Part shown: one piece after another, positions 17,818 through 26,544 of the stretch
Position numbering within the stretch: position 1 is the first letter of the stretch
How the letters are laid out: every line of letters starts with the position of its first letter
Assembly (NCBI RefSeq): GCF_003399635.1
Contig: NZ_NBXB01000029.1
Coordinates: forward strand, 124,001 to 188,000
Length of the DNA stretch: 64,000 bases
Direction: 5' to 3'
From: Subtercola boreus
GTDB taxonomy: Bacteria; Actinomycetota; Actinomycetes; Actinomycetales; Microbacteriaceae
Position numbers and translations under genes: made by a program
The notes under the pieces: model-generated
The model's input: only the letters and a program-made list of their open reading frames with translations
Database searches by the model: none
What the model was told of the DNA's origin: nothing

Positions 17818-18264
17818 CTAAGCGGCGTCGGAGGGCTGCTCTGCCTGTCGGCGTTTGGGCCAGGCCAGCACGACGAGCGCGATCACGGTGGGCGCGAACG
17901 TCCACACGTAGCCGTAGCCGCGTTCGTCGGCGGGGATGAGGATCGACCCCCCGGGGCTCGGCAGGGTCAGCACGGCGACGATGCCGACGAGGCCGAGCGC
18001 GGCGAGGAACGCGATGAGCCGGCTCGGCAGGATGAGCCGCAGCCCGACGAGCAGGAAGACGACAGAGGCGACAGCGAGGATCAGCCCGAGCGGCAGGTCG
18101 AACAGGCCGAAGAAGCTGATGGTGGACTGGTGCACCACCGTTCCGAGCATGCCGAAGACGACGCCGAGAAGCAGACCGATGATCCAGCTGGCGACGCGCA
18201 CGACCATCGACTCCCCCACGGGCTGGTCGGCGGTTTCCGCCACGGTCGTCTCTCGGAATGACAT
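17818..18264 (-). CDS. Small four-helix membrane protein (DUF6113-like)
   Basis: The 148-residue protein has four predicted transmembrane helices (around SWIIGLLLGVVFGMLGTV, GLILAVASVVFLLVGL, LIAFLAALGLVGIVAVL and FAPTVIALVVLAWPKRR) and a basic C-terminus. I believe this is the DUF6113 family seen next to fdxA in Microbacteriaceae, but that is from memory and unverified. Function unknown. The ATG at 18264 is preceded by AAAGG. It is divergent from the EfeO-like lipoprotein gene. Confidence 0.65.
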   Translation of the reverse strand: MSFRETTVAETADQPVGESMVVRVASWIIGLLLGVVFGMLGTVVHQSTISFFGLFDLPLGLILAVASVVFLLVGLRLILPSRLIAFLAALGLVGIVAVLTLPSPGGSILIPADERGYGYVWTFAPTVIALVVLAWPKRRQAEQPSDAA

Positions 18265-18381
18265 CACAATTGCCTTTCGTTGTCGGCACCAATGTACCCG
18301 GGCATCCTGAACGCTTGTACCCTTGAAAACGGACGACGACGTCACTTCATCCGCTGTCCGACCCACCGACGGAGCCTCTTC

Positions 18382-19281
18382 GTGCACCATCCTCCCGCCC
18401 GCTCGAAGCTGCGGACCACCGCCCTCGTTGCGGCGGTCTCCGCCACGCTGCTTCTCGCGCTGGCCGGATGCACGTCGTCGTCTCCGAGCGAAGCAGCGGC
18501 GGCGGCCGCGGCGAAGCCTCTGAGCCAGGAGGCCTTCATCACGCGTCAGCTCGGCCTCTCGAGCGTCGACTTCGGGGAGTACCTGCGGCGACAGGCGTTC
18601 ACCCTGCAGTCGGGCACGACCGAGTTCGTCACGGCCTGGGAATCCGGCGACGACGACCTGGCCCGCTCCCTGTATGCGCCGACACGCACCTTCTACAACC
18701 GGATGCTCGCCGCCTCCGCCTCGTTCCCCGAACTCGACGCGTCGCTCGACGCTCCCGACTCGGGATGGCACGCCATCGAAGCTCACCTCTGGCCGCTGAC
18801 GACAGCCGAGAACCAGGGCATGCCCGTCAGGCCGACGACGACCGATCAGCGCCAGGCGGTCGGCCAGCAGCTGGAGGCCGACACGAAGAGCCTCGCCGGC
18901 GCCGTCTCCGGCCTCCGCCCCACCGTCGAGGAACAGGCGGCGGGCGTGGCAGCGCTGATGGCCGGGCGCGGCGCGGCGGCGGCCGCCGGCGAACAGGAAC
19001 CGCGCTCGCACACCGACCTCTATGACCTACAGGCCTACGTCGACGGTTCGCGCGAGGTGTTCTCCGGGCTCCGGCCGATCCTCGTGACCCAGAACGCCGC
19101 GCTCGCCACCACGCTCGACCACCGCTTCGACGCGGCCGAGGGGCAGCTGAATGCCCTCCGCACGGGAGTCTCGTTCCCCGGCTACGACACCCTCACGAGC
19201 GACCAGCGCCAGGCGCTGCAGGCGGCCGTGGCGGACCTCACGGCGTCGCTCGGGCAGGTGCCGCAGACCCTCGCGGGCTGA
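18382..19281 (+). CDS. EfeO/imelysin-like (M75) lipoprotein without cupredoxin domain
   Basis: The ~299-residue protein starts with a lipoprotein signal (lipobox LALAGC) and then carries an M75/imelysin domain (about 60-299). The conserved HxxE-type iron motif is GWHAIEAHLW, and SRSHTDLYDLQAYVDGS-like sequence matches the second helix bundle. It is similar to the C-terminal domain of the EfeO encoded nearby, but lacks the N-terminal cupredoxin domain, like EfeM-type proteins. A surface iron-binding role is inferred. The GTG at 18382 has GGAG 7 bases upstream; an upstream in-frame ATG at 18280 would add about 34 residues before the signal peptide and is less likely. Confidence 0.75.
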   Translation: MHHPPARSKLRTTALVAAVSATLLLALAGCTSSSPSEAAAAAAAKPLSQEAFITRQLGLSSVDFGEYLRRQAFTLQSGTTEFVTAWESGDDDLARSLYAPTRTFYNRMLAASASFPELDASLDAPDSGWHAIEAHLWPLTTAENQGMPVRPTTTDQRQAVGQQLEADTKSLAGAVSGLRPTVEEQAAGVAALMAGRGAAAAAGEQEPRSHTDLYDLQAYVDGSREVFSGLRPILVTQNAALATTLDHRFDAAEGQLNALRTGVSFPGYDTLTSDQRQALQAAVADLTASLGQVPQTLAG

Positions 19282-19312
19282 CAGACGCTCGCCGGTACAG
19301 ACCCCTGCAGGC

Positions 19313-19356
19313 TAGGCGAACAGCGCGTTGCCGTAGTAGGCGAGCGCGGCGAGCGG
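19313..19356 (-). pseudogene. Relic of a second efeB 3' end
   Basis: The minus strand encodes LAALAYYGNALFA followed by a TAG stop. This mirrors the last residues of the intact efeB (LAAAGDYYGKALFA, stop) 42 bases away, at about 80% base identity over roughly 40 bases. The two are diverged, so this looks like the tail of an older or foreign efeB copy rather than a fresh duplication. No further efeB sequence flanks it. Confidence 0.7.
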
Positions 19357-19396
19357 CCTGAACGGCCGCCCGCTCCCAGCGCGGCGCAACGCCCTC

Positions 19397-20794
19397 TTAC
19401 GCGAACAGCGCCTTGCCGTAGTAGTCGCCGGCGGCGGCGAGGCCCGGGGGCACCGCGAAGACCCCGGATCCGACGTGCCTGATGTACTCGTTCAGGCGGT
19501 CCATCGACCCGAGCTTCTGCTGGATCGCCACGAACTGCGCGGGATCCCTCTGGTAGGAGATGAACATGAGTCCGGCATCCAGTCGCCCGACGCTGTCGAT
19601 GCCGTCGGTGAAGTTGTAGCCGCGCCGGAGGATCTTCGTGCCGCCGTTGTTCTCGTGCGCCGCGAGGGCGACGTGCGAGGTGGCCGGGATGACCGGGGTG
19701 CCGTCGGCGCCTGTCGCTTCGAAGTCGGGCGTGTCGAACTCGGCCGTGCCGCTGAGCGGCGCACCCTCCAGCTTCGTGCGCCCGAACACCGCGTGCTGGT
19801 CGCCGATGTAGTCGGCGTCCCATGTCTCGATCAGCATGTGGATCTTGCGGGCGACGAGGTAGCTGCCCCCGGTCATCCACGGCTGGTCGCTGTCGGCACC
19901 CACCCACACCTGCTGGGCGAACTCGTCATCGCTCACGATGTTGCGGGTGCCGTCCTTGAAGCCCATCAGGTTGCGGGGCGTCGCCTGGTCGGCGATCCGG
20001 GATGCGCGGCCGAAGCCCTGCACGGTCCACCGTGTCGAGGCGGTGGTGCGGGCCACCCGCGCGAGGTTCCGGATGGCGTGGTAGGCGACCTGCGGATCGC
20101 TCGCGCAGGCCTGCACGCAGATGTCCCCACCCGTGAACTCGGGGGTCAGCGCGTCGCTCGCGAATGCCGGGAGGTCGTTCAGCACGGCCGGCTTGTACTT
20201 GGCCCAGCCGAACCGGGCGTCGAACATCGAGGGCGCGAAACCGACGGTCACCGTCAGCTGGTTCGCGCCCATCCCGGCAGCTTCGCCCGTGTCGCCCGGA
20301 ACCGCGAGCTCCCGCGCGGGTTCGACGGCGCCGACCGCAAGCCCCTGCGTGTACTGCGCGATCGCCGCCGACCACTTGGCCAGCATGACCTGCAGCTCGG
20401 AGGCCGAGTTGGTCGTCACGTCGAACACCATGAAGACGAGGTGATCCTGCGGTGCAGTGCGGATGCCGGCCTGGTGCTCCCCGTAGAAGGCATACGTGTC
20501 GTCGGCCGGGGCGGACGACGCGCTCGGCCCACCCTCGGAGGCCTGGGCGGCCAGTCCCGTGGTCGTGACACCGATCGCGGCGCCCGCCGCCGCACTGGCG
20601 ACGGCGCCGCCGAAGAACGCCCGGCGCGAGATGCCTGAGGGAGCCCCGGCACCGTTTTCGGCGGGGGAATCGCTTCCCCGGGCATCCGGAGCCGCGGAGG
20701 GGACGCCCGAAGGCGCCCCCTCCGCGGCCTCCGGCCTTTCGAACCGGGCGACGCCCGAGGGAGTGCCGTCTGACTTCTTGTCTCTACGCGCCAC
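19397..20794 (-). CDS. efeB: Tat-exported DyP-type heme peroxidase/deferrochelatase EfeB
   Basis: The 465-residue protein is the peroxidase component of the EfeUOB iron-uptake system. After a charged, low-complexity N-terminus it has a twin-arginine signal (SRRAFFGGAVASAAAGAAIG), so the mature protein is exported folded with heme. DyP motifs: LMGFKDGTRN (the GxxDG catalytic aspartate loop), YLVARKIHM, HAVFGRTKLEG and ILRRGYNFTDG. Proposed roles are heme deferrochelation or oxidation of Fe2+ for EfeU. The GTG start at 20794 directly follows the efeO stop. The N-terminal ~55 residues before the Tat motif are unusually long and Pro/Ala-rich. Confidence 0.93.
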   Translation of the reverse strand: MARRDKKSDGTPSGVARFERPEAAEGAPSGVPSAAPDARGSDSPAENGAGAPSGISRRAFFGGAVASAAAGAAIGVTTTGLAAQASEGGPSASSAPADDTYAFYGEHQAGIRTAPQDHLVFMVFDVTTNSASELQVMLAKWSAAIAQYTQGLAVGAVEPARELAVPGDTGEAAGMGANQLTVTVGFAPSMFDARFGWAKYKPAVLNDLPAFASDALTPEFTGGDICVQACASDPQVAYHAIRNLARVARTTASTRWTVQGFGRASRIADQATPRNLMGFKDGTRNIVSDDEFAQQVWVGADSDQPWMTGGSYLVARKIHMLIETWDADYIGDQHAVFGRTKLEGAPLSGTAEFDTPDFEATGADGTPVIPATSHVALAAHENNGGTKILRRGYNFTDGIDSVGRLDAGLMFISYQRDPAQFVAIQQKLGSMDRLNEYIRHVGSGVFAVPPGLAAAGDYYGKALFA

Positions 20795-22009
20795 TTACGC
20801 GGTCGCCACCTTTTCACTGATCTGTGCGAGCGGAGCCTGAAGGGCCTGGATGGCCTGCGTCAGCTTCGGTGCATCCGAGGTGCGGAGCGCCTCATCGTAC
20901 AGCTTGTAGCCGCCGGGAGCCGCTGCGTCCTTGTAGGTCGCGAGCAGGGCATCGACCGACGCGAACTGGGCGCTGATCGACGTCGTGAGGTCGGGGTCGA
21001 TCGTGGTGAGCGCGGGCTTCAGGTACTCGAAGGCCTGCTCGGAGCCCTCGACGTTCGCAACGAAGTCGACGAGGTCGATATGGCAGTACGCCTCCTCCTC
21101 ACCGGTGATCTTCGAGGACTGCACCTCTTCAAGCAGACCGGATGCGCCGTTGGCGAGCTCCTCCGGCTTGTAGGTGAGACCCGTGGTGAGAGTCTGGAGT
21201 TGGGCGATGTCGGTGACGAGCTTGGTGCTCAGTGCCTTCGTCGAGTCGGTGATGGTGCCGGTCTCGAAGATGTCCTTCTCGATCGGGTGGAAACCGGTCC
21301 ACTCGGTGCCGGGATCGACGTCGGCGACGCGCGCGTCGACCTGCGGGTCGAGGTCGGCGAAGCTCTCGGCGACAGGCTCGATGCGCTCGTAGAACGGGCG
21401 GGCCGCGGCGTAGGCGGTCTTGGCCGCTTCGACGTCACCGGCCTGGATCGCCGTGTCGAGCGCCGCTACGGCGTCGACGAGGCTCGCGGCCTGGCCTTCG
21501 ACGTACTGGCCGTAGCCGACGGTGCCCTCAGCGAGCAGGCTCTGCACGTCGCTCGGGGCTGAGGTCGCGTCACCGATCACCGTGAAGTCGGTGTTCTCGG
21601 TGGTCGCGCCCGGGCAGTTCAATTGGTAGGTGCCACCGGTCAGGGTGACCGTGAACGACGAGGCCTTCAGGCCCGCCACGATGTTCTCCCGCTCGCCGAG
21701 GATGCGCTTGTCGCTCATCAGCTCGACCTCGCTGAGGCCGGCCGCGTCGGAGTTCGTGATCTCGAAGGTGACCGGGCCGGCGGGGGCGCTGGCGAAGTCC
21801 ATCGCGCAGTCGTTGCCGCTCAGCGTCACCTTCACCTGGGCCGCTCCGTTCGAGACGGGGGCGCTGCCGTCGGCGGCGCTGCTGCTGCCGGTGCTCGTGC
21901 CGGTCGATGCCGTGCCAGCGCAGCCCGCGAGCAGCATGCTGCCGAGGGCGATTCCGGTGATCACGGCGTACTTCGCGCCGCGGCGAAGAGGGGTGGGGTG
22001 TCGGGTCAC
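20795..22009 (-). CDS. efeO: Iron-uptake periplasmic/lipoprotein component EfeO
   Basis: The 404-residue protein has a lipoprotein signal (SMLLAGC) and a two-domain EfeO layout. A cupredoxin domain spans about 55-150 (VKVTLSGNDCAMDF, VTFEITNSDA, GTYQLNCPGA). An M75 domain spans about 165-404 with the HxxE motif in TGFHPIEKDIFE and EAYCHIDLVDFVANVEGSEQAF. It is thought to bind and oxidise or hand over ferrous iron to EfeU. The GTG at 22009 has AAGGAG at good spacing. It is 20 bases after efeU and directly abuts efeB. Confidence 0.95.
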   Translation of the reverse strand: MTRHPTPLRRGAKYAVITGIALGSMLLAGCAGTASTGTSTGSSSAADGSAPVSNGAAQVKVTLSGNDCAMDFASAPAGPVTFEITNSDAAGLSEVELMSDKRILGERENIVAGLKASSFTVTLTGGTYQLNCPGATTENTDFTVIGDATSAPSDVQSLLAEGTVGYGQYVEGQAASLVDAVAALDTAIQAGDVEAAKTAYAAARPFYERIEPVAESFADLDPQVDARVADVDPGTEWTGFHPIEKDIFETGTITDSTKALSTKLVTDIAQLQTLTTGLTYKPEELANGASGLLEEVQSSKITGEEEAYCHIDLVDFVANVEGSEQAFEYLKPALTTIDPDLTTSISAQFASVDALLATYKDAAAPGGYKLYDEALRTSDAPKLTQAIQALQAPLAQISEKVATA

Positions 22010-22029
22010 GGTGAAGCTCCTTCTCAGGG

Positions 22030-23685
22030 TCAGCTGTGTGCAGAGATGGTGGTGCGTACGGGGGGATTCTGGATGCCCGAACCGTCGTCGCCGTTGGGAA
22101 GGTCGGTGTCGTCGGGAAGGTCGGCGTCGATGCCGACACTGCGGCGTCTCGCGGCCCGGATGCCCCGGGCGCCGAACAGCGCGAGAACGATCGCGGCCAC
22201 GGCGAGTACCAGCGGCAGGTAGTACCGGAAGAGTGCGGCCTCGTCGGTTGCGGCGACCCGGTCCGCGAGCGCTACAGCCACGAGTTCGGACTGCTGGGCA
22301 TCCACCGTCCAGGAGACGGATTCCGGAGCAGTCGTGCCTCCGCTCACGGTGACGGTGCGGGGCGCCGTGAGGCCGCCGCCCGAGAGGCTCAGCGTGGTGA
22401 CCGAGTCGCTCGTGGCGTCGAGCAGGGTGTCGCCAGCGACCCACACGTGCTCGTTGAGGGTCACCTGCCAGACAGCGCTGAACGGCCCGGGATTCTGGGC
22501 GCGGTTCACACCGACAGGGGTGCGGCCGCCGTTCAGCACGCCGAGCTGTTCGAGCGTGACGGTCGAGGGCACACCCGTCGGAACTGTCTGGGCCGTCACG
22601 GACCAGGTGCGGGCATCCGTTCCCAGCCGGGTCTCGGATGTCGCGGCGCCCGCCGCGAGCACGGTCGACGTTGCTACGCCCTCCACAGTGGAGACGAGCT
22701 CGTAACCGTCTGCCGTCGGTGCGAGTTCAGCGGTTCCGACCTGCGGGCCGTCTGCCAACACGATCGCCAGCGGAGAGGTCGGGAGCGACGCCCCTCCGGA
22801 GGCCGGAACGGCGATGAACAGCACCAGCGCGGCCACGGCAGCGGTCGCAGCGATGCCGAACTGCACGCGGTACGCACGGATGCCCGGCCGGAGCGCATGC
22901 GGCCAGAGCACGAACAGCAGCACGGGCACCAGGTACAGCGACCAGCCGAGCACCTCGATCACCTTCGGATCCGCGGGGATGCCGAGAACCCCGGTGACCA
23001 GGGCGGCCTGCACCGAGCCGTTCGGGGCGAGCCAGGAGAGGTCGACGGTGGCCGCCTGGCCGATGACGATCCAGCCGGCCTCGTGCGCCGTGCGGAGGGC
23101 GCTCATCACGAGGCCCGCCGCGACCAACACGAGGAAGACACCCGTCACGGTGAAGAACCTGCCGAGGTTCAGCCGGATGCCGCCGCGGTAGATCAGGTAG
23201 CCGATCACGACCGCGAGGAGGAGACCGAACACGGCGCCGGCACCGGCGACCAGCGGGTTGACCGACGACTGGAAGGCGGCCAGCAGGAAGACGCTCGTCT
23301 CGAACCCCTCGCGGAGAACGGCGAGGAAGGCCATCACGGCCAGCGCGGTGACAGAACCTCGCGCCAGCGCATCGCCCGCGACCTCTTCGAGCTCCGTGCG
23401 CATGTTGCGGGCGTGCTTCGACATCCAGACGATCATGACGGTGACCATCACAACGGCGACGGCCCCGATGATCGACTCCATACCCTCCTGCTCGGCCTGC
23501 GGGAGGCCCACGGAGATGACCTCGAGGATCACACCGACACCGACGCTGAGCACGATGGCGGCGACGACACCGACCCACATCGACTTCAGCGAATGCCCGT
23601 TGCGCTTCAGGAATGCCGCGATGATGCCGACGATCAGGGCGGCTTCGAGACCCTCACGGAGGCCGATGACGAATGTGGCTAACAA
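22030..23685 (-). CDS. efeU: Ferrous iron permease EfeU (FTR1 family)
   Basis: The ~551-residue protein has seven N-terminal transmembrane helices with the two FTR1 iron motifs (LREGLEAALIVG and LREGFETSVFLLAAF, both REXXE). A ~200-residue extracytoplasmic extension and a final helix (LPLVLAVAAIVLALFGARGI) then follow, a form known in actinobacterial EfeU. It imports iron across the membrane. The start is uncertain: I chose the TTG at 23685 because the only upstream ATG (23796) lies beyond a DtxR/IdeR-like operator, which must precede the coding region. efeU is first in efeUOB. Confidence 0.9.
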   Translation of the reverse strand: MLATFVIGLREGLEAALIVGIIAAFLKRNGHSLKSMWVGVVAAIVLSVGVGVILEVISVGLPQAEQEGMESIIGAVAVVMVTVMIVWMSKHARNMRTELEEVAGDALARGSVTALAVMAFLAVLREGFETSVFLLAAFQSSVNPLVAGAGAVFGLLLAVVIGYLIYRGGIRLNLGRFFTVTGVFLVLVAAGLVMSALRTAHEAGWIVIGQAATVDLSWLAPNGSVQAALVTGVLGIPADPKVIEVLGWSLYLVPVLLFVLWPHALRPGIRAYRVQFGIAATAAVAALVLFIAVPASGGASLPTSPLAIVLADGPQVGTAELAPTADGYELVSTVEGVATSTVLAAGAATSETRLGTDARTWSVTAQTVPTGVPSTVTLEQLGVLNGGRTPVGVNRAQNPGPFSAVWQVTLNEHVWVAGDTLLDATSDSVTTLSLSGGGLTAPRTVTVSGGTTAPESVSWTVDAQQSELVAVALADRVAATDEAALFRYYLPLVLAVAAIVLALFGARGIRAARRRSVGIDADLPDDTDLPNGDDGSGIQNPPVRTTISAHS

Positions 23686-23760
23686 CGGGGGTCTGGCTCC
23701 AGCAGCAGGTGCGCAGAGTGACGTCGCGCACAGGATCGGGTGTTTGCCGGCTGGCAGAAC

Positions 23761-23779
23761 AAAGGTTAGCCTACACTTA
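23761..23779. promoter_or_regulatory. DtxR/IdeR-like iron box upstream of efeUOB
   Basis: Reading the minus strand, taagtgtaggctaaccttt matches the actinobacterial iron box consensus (TTAGGTTAGGCTAACCTAA) at 14 of 19 positions, with the core TAGGCTAACCT intact. It lies between efeU and the exonuclease/polymerase gene, about 76 bases before the assumed efeU start. Iron-loaded repressor binding would shut off efeUOB when iron is plentiful. Confidence 0.75.
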
Positions 23780-23822
23780 GTTAGGGTTGCCTGCACTGAC
23801 TTCGTCGGCGGGGCAACCGGGG

Positions 23823-26321
23823 ATGTCTGCTGTACCGGCCAGAATGGATGACGTGTACGTCGTCATCTCCGGGGCCAGCCGAGGCTCTGCCACCCTCACC
23901 TCGCTCGACGACTCCGGAATAGCCGATCCCGACGAGCCGGCCACCACCCTCGACGGCGACGATCTCGTCGAGGCGGTCGAGGCGCTCGAGCTGGAGAATC
24001 CGCGCTGGGTGTGGGCCGACACGGCCCCGCAGTACGGCTGGCTTCTCTCGAACGGGGTGCGCGTCGACCGGTGCCACGACCTCCGGTTGACGCGGACGAT
24101 CCTGCGATCATCCGCCCTCACCGCAGGCTCGGCCCTAGCGGCGTCACCCCGCGGGGAGTTCGACGGACCAGCGCCGTTCACATCGCTGACGGGCCTCGAG
24201 GGCTCCTCTGCCACGGCCGACCGGATCGCCGGCCCGGTGCCCTTCGACTTCGAGGGTGGCTCCTACTCGCCATCCTCACCGGCCACGCCATCCTCACCAA
24301 CCACGCCCTCCTCACCAACCACGCCCTCCTCTCCGGCCAGGCCGGCCGCGCCGCAGGGCAGCTCCGACGACGGGAGGCTCGCAGAAGGCACCGTGGCCGA
24401 ACTGGTGCTGCAGCTCGACGCGATCCGCACCTCGACAGAGCCCAATCGGCTTCGCCTCCTGATCGCGGCCGAGTCGGCTGGCGCGCTGGTGGCAGCAGAG
24501 ATGTCGCACGCAGGGCTGCCGTGGCGCGAAGACGTGCACGACCAGCTGCTCACGGAGTTGCTCGGGCCGCAGGTCGAGCCGGGCCGGCGCCCCGCCCGAC
24601 TGGAGGCCCTCGCGCAGACCGTGCGTCGCGCGCTCGGCGCTCCGCAGCTCAACCCCGACTCGCCGCAGGAGCTCCTGCGTGCGCTCCGCGCCGCCGGGCT
24701 CGCCGTCACCAGCACCCGGTCGTGGGAGTTGCAGGGCATCGAGCATCCGGTCGTGCCGCCGCTGCTCGAGTACAAGAAGCTCTCGCGACTGCTGAGCGCC
24801 AACGGATGGTCGTGGATGCAGTCCTGGGTCACGAACGGCCGGTTCTTCCCCGACTATGTGCCGGGCGGAGTCGTCTCGGGCCGCTGGGCAACCCGCGGCG
24901 GCGGAGCCCTCCAGCTGCCGAAGCAGGTTCGTCGAGCCGTGACAGCAGACGACGGCTGGACCCTGGTGGTCGCGGATGCCGCGCAACTCGAACCGCGCAT
25001 CCTCGCCGGTATCTCCGCCGACACGACCATGGCGACTGCCGGCCAGGGCAAGGACCTCTACGCCGGCATCGTCGAGAGCGGTGCAGTGCAGACCCGTGCA
25101 GAGGCCAAGGTCGCCATGCTCGGGGCCATGTACGGCGCCACGACCGGTGAGAGTGGACGGTTGCTCCCCCGGCTCGGGCGGGCCTTCCCGACGGCGCTCT
25201 CCTACGTCGAGAACGCCGCCCGCGCGGGTGAACGGGGCGAGGTCGTGACGTCGCGCCTCGGCCGGAGCGCACCCCGCCCGGGAGAAGCCTGGTCGGAGAT
25301 CCAGGCCCTCGCCCGGGAAGGTTCCCCCAACGAGGCCGTACAGCAGCAGGCCCGCCGCGAGGCCCGCGACTGGGGCCGCTTCACGCGCAACTTCGTGGTG
25401 CAGGCGAGCGCGGCCGACTGGGCGCTCTGCTGGCTGGCCGACCTCCGCCGCCGCCTGGCGGCGCTGGCCCCCGCCGACGCGGACCTCGCCGAAGCTGACA
25501 TCGACCTCGCCGACACAGACTTCGCCCACGCTGACATCGCCGATGTGGCGACCACAGCCACCACCCTGGCCGGTGCCGATGTGGCTGCGGCCGCCGAGCC
25601 CGACTCCACCGACCCCGCACCAGCCACCGTCCCTGACTCCCCCTCCGACGCAGCATCAGCCACCTCCCCCGCATCGGCCATCGACGCCACCTCCACGGAT
25701 GTCGCCGACCTCTCCCCGGCCGACCGCGAGGCCGCGCGCATCGCCGCGATCGAGGCCGAGATCGCCGAACGGGAGCGCCGCAAGGCCGCCGACTCCCCCT
25801 TCAAGGCGGCCGACCCCGTCGCCGCGATGGCGGCCCGCCTCGCCGAACTCCAGGCGGCCGGCCGGAGCGTCCGCCCGGTCGCCGCCTCCGCGGCCACCCT
25901 CCGCCCTGCCACCGCCGCCGCGAGCACCGCCCGCCCGCCCGTCACCGCCCCCACAGCCACCCCCCGAGCTGTTCCCCCCACTGCCGCCGCGAGTACCGGC
26001 CGCCCCCCTGCCACCGCCACCCTCGACGCGCCCGAAACCCGTTCGCCTTCCGCCACCACCGACACCGCTACAGACGCTGCCGGATCGGCGCCCTCGGCGG
26101 TCATCGCTGGCAGGGCGAAGCCGCCGTTCCAGCACGCGCCGCACCTCGTGTTCTTCCTGCACGACGAGGTCATCGTGCACGCGCCGGCCGCCCTCGCCGA
26201 GGAGGTGGCCGACGCCATCCGCGAGTCCGCTGCTTCCGCCACGCGGCTGCTTTTCGGACGGTTCCCGCTCGACGTGCCGCTCGACATCTCCATCGTCGAC
26301 TCGTACGCCGACGCCGACTGA
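23823..26321 (+). CDS. Bifunctional 3'-5' exonuclease / family A DNA polymerase with a large low-complexity insertion
   Basis: The ~832-residue protein is an actinobacterial bifunctional 3'-5' exonuclease/DNA polymerase. The N-terminal ~130 residues are the exonuclease-like region. The polymerase part has SGRWATRGGGALQLPKQVR, VVADAAQLEPRILAG (motif A region), the motif B region AKVAMLGAMYGATTGESG, VVQASAADWALCWL, and motif C FFLHDEVIVHAP. Members I know are ~550-600 residues; here ~210 Ala/Asp/Pro/Thr-rich residues (bases about 25470-26105) are inserted just before motif C. The start could also be 23844. It is divergent from efeU. Confidence 0.82.
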   Translation: MSAVPARMDDVYVVISGASRGSATLTSLDDSGIADPDEPATTLDGDDLVEAVEALELENPRWVWADTAPQYGWLLSNGVRVDRCHDLRLTRTILRSSALTAGSALAASPRGEFDGPAPFTSLTGLEGSSATADRIAGPVPFDFEGGSYSPSSPATPSSPTTPSSPTTPSSPARPAAPQGSSDDGRLAEGTVAELVLQLDAIRTSTEPNRLRLLIAAESAGALVAAEMSHAGLPWREDVHDQLLTELLGPQVEPGRRPARLEALAQTVRRALGAPQLNPDSPQELLRALRAAGLAVTSTRSWELQGIEHPVVPPLLEYKKLSRLLSANGWSWMQSWVTNGRFFPDYVPGGVVSGRWATRGGGALQLPKQVRRAVTADDGWTLVVADAAQLEPRILAGISADTTMATAGQGKDLYAGIVESGAVQTRAEAKVAMLGAMYGATTGESGRLLPRLGRAFPTALSYVENAARAGERGEVVTSRLGRSAPRPGEAWSEIQALAREGSPNEAVQQQARREARDWGRFTRNFVVQASAADWALCWLADLRRRLAALAPADADLAEADIDLADTDFAHADIADVATTATTLAGADVAAAAEPDSTDPAPATVPDSPSDAASATSPASAIDATSTDVADLSPADREAARIAAIEAEIAERERRKAADSPFKAADPVAAMAARLAELQAAGRSVRPVAASAATLRPATAAASTARPPVTAPTATPRAVPPTAAASTGRPPATATLDAPETRSPSATTDTATDAAGSAPSAVIAGRAKPPFQHAPHLVFFLHDEVIVHAPAALAEEVADAIRESAASATRLLFGRFPLDVPLDISIVDSYADAD
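24273..24344. repeat. 18-bp minisatellite in the exonuclease/polymerase gene
   Basis: Four head-to-tail 18-bp units (24273-24290, 24291-24308, 24309-24326, 24327-24344), tcctcaccaaccacgccc and variants, encode SSPTTP repeats between the exonuclease and polymerase regions. Confidence 0.85.
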
Positions 26322-26368
26322 CCCGATCCGCTCGATCCCGCGGGGTGCCCGAGTAATTCAGACGCCCA

Positions 26369-26429
26369 ACGGAATGCGCTCATCGATACCTCGACAGAGG
26401 GAGCCTCAGTTGGGCCCCACGCATTCCGT
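26369..26429. repeat. Foldback element downstream of the exonuclease/polymerase gene
   Basis: A perfect 10-nt inverted repeat (acggaatgcg at 26369-26378 and cgcattccgt at 26420-26429) has a 41-nt spacer. A second partial pairing, cccaac with gttggg, lies inside it. It is followed closely by a terminator-like hairpin. Confidence 0.55.
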
Positions 26430-26456
26430 CGTTCCGTGAAGACCGGATCCGACGAC

Positions 26457-26499
26457 GAAGCCCCCGCCGGCAAGTCGAGACTCGGCGGGCGGGGGCTTC
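26457..26499. terminator. Bidirectional terminator between the exonuclease/polymerase gene and typA
   Basis: A 12-bp GC-rich stem (gaagcccccgcc at 26457-26468 with ggcgggggcttc at 26488-26499) and a 19-nt loop sit between convergent genes, about 45 bases from the typA stop. It ends in a short pyrimidine or purine run, depending on strand. Confidence 0.75.
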
Positions 26500-26544
26500 G
26501 GGGGTGCGGCCACGCCGCTACAGGTTCAGTCGAGGCGCAGAACC

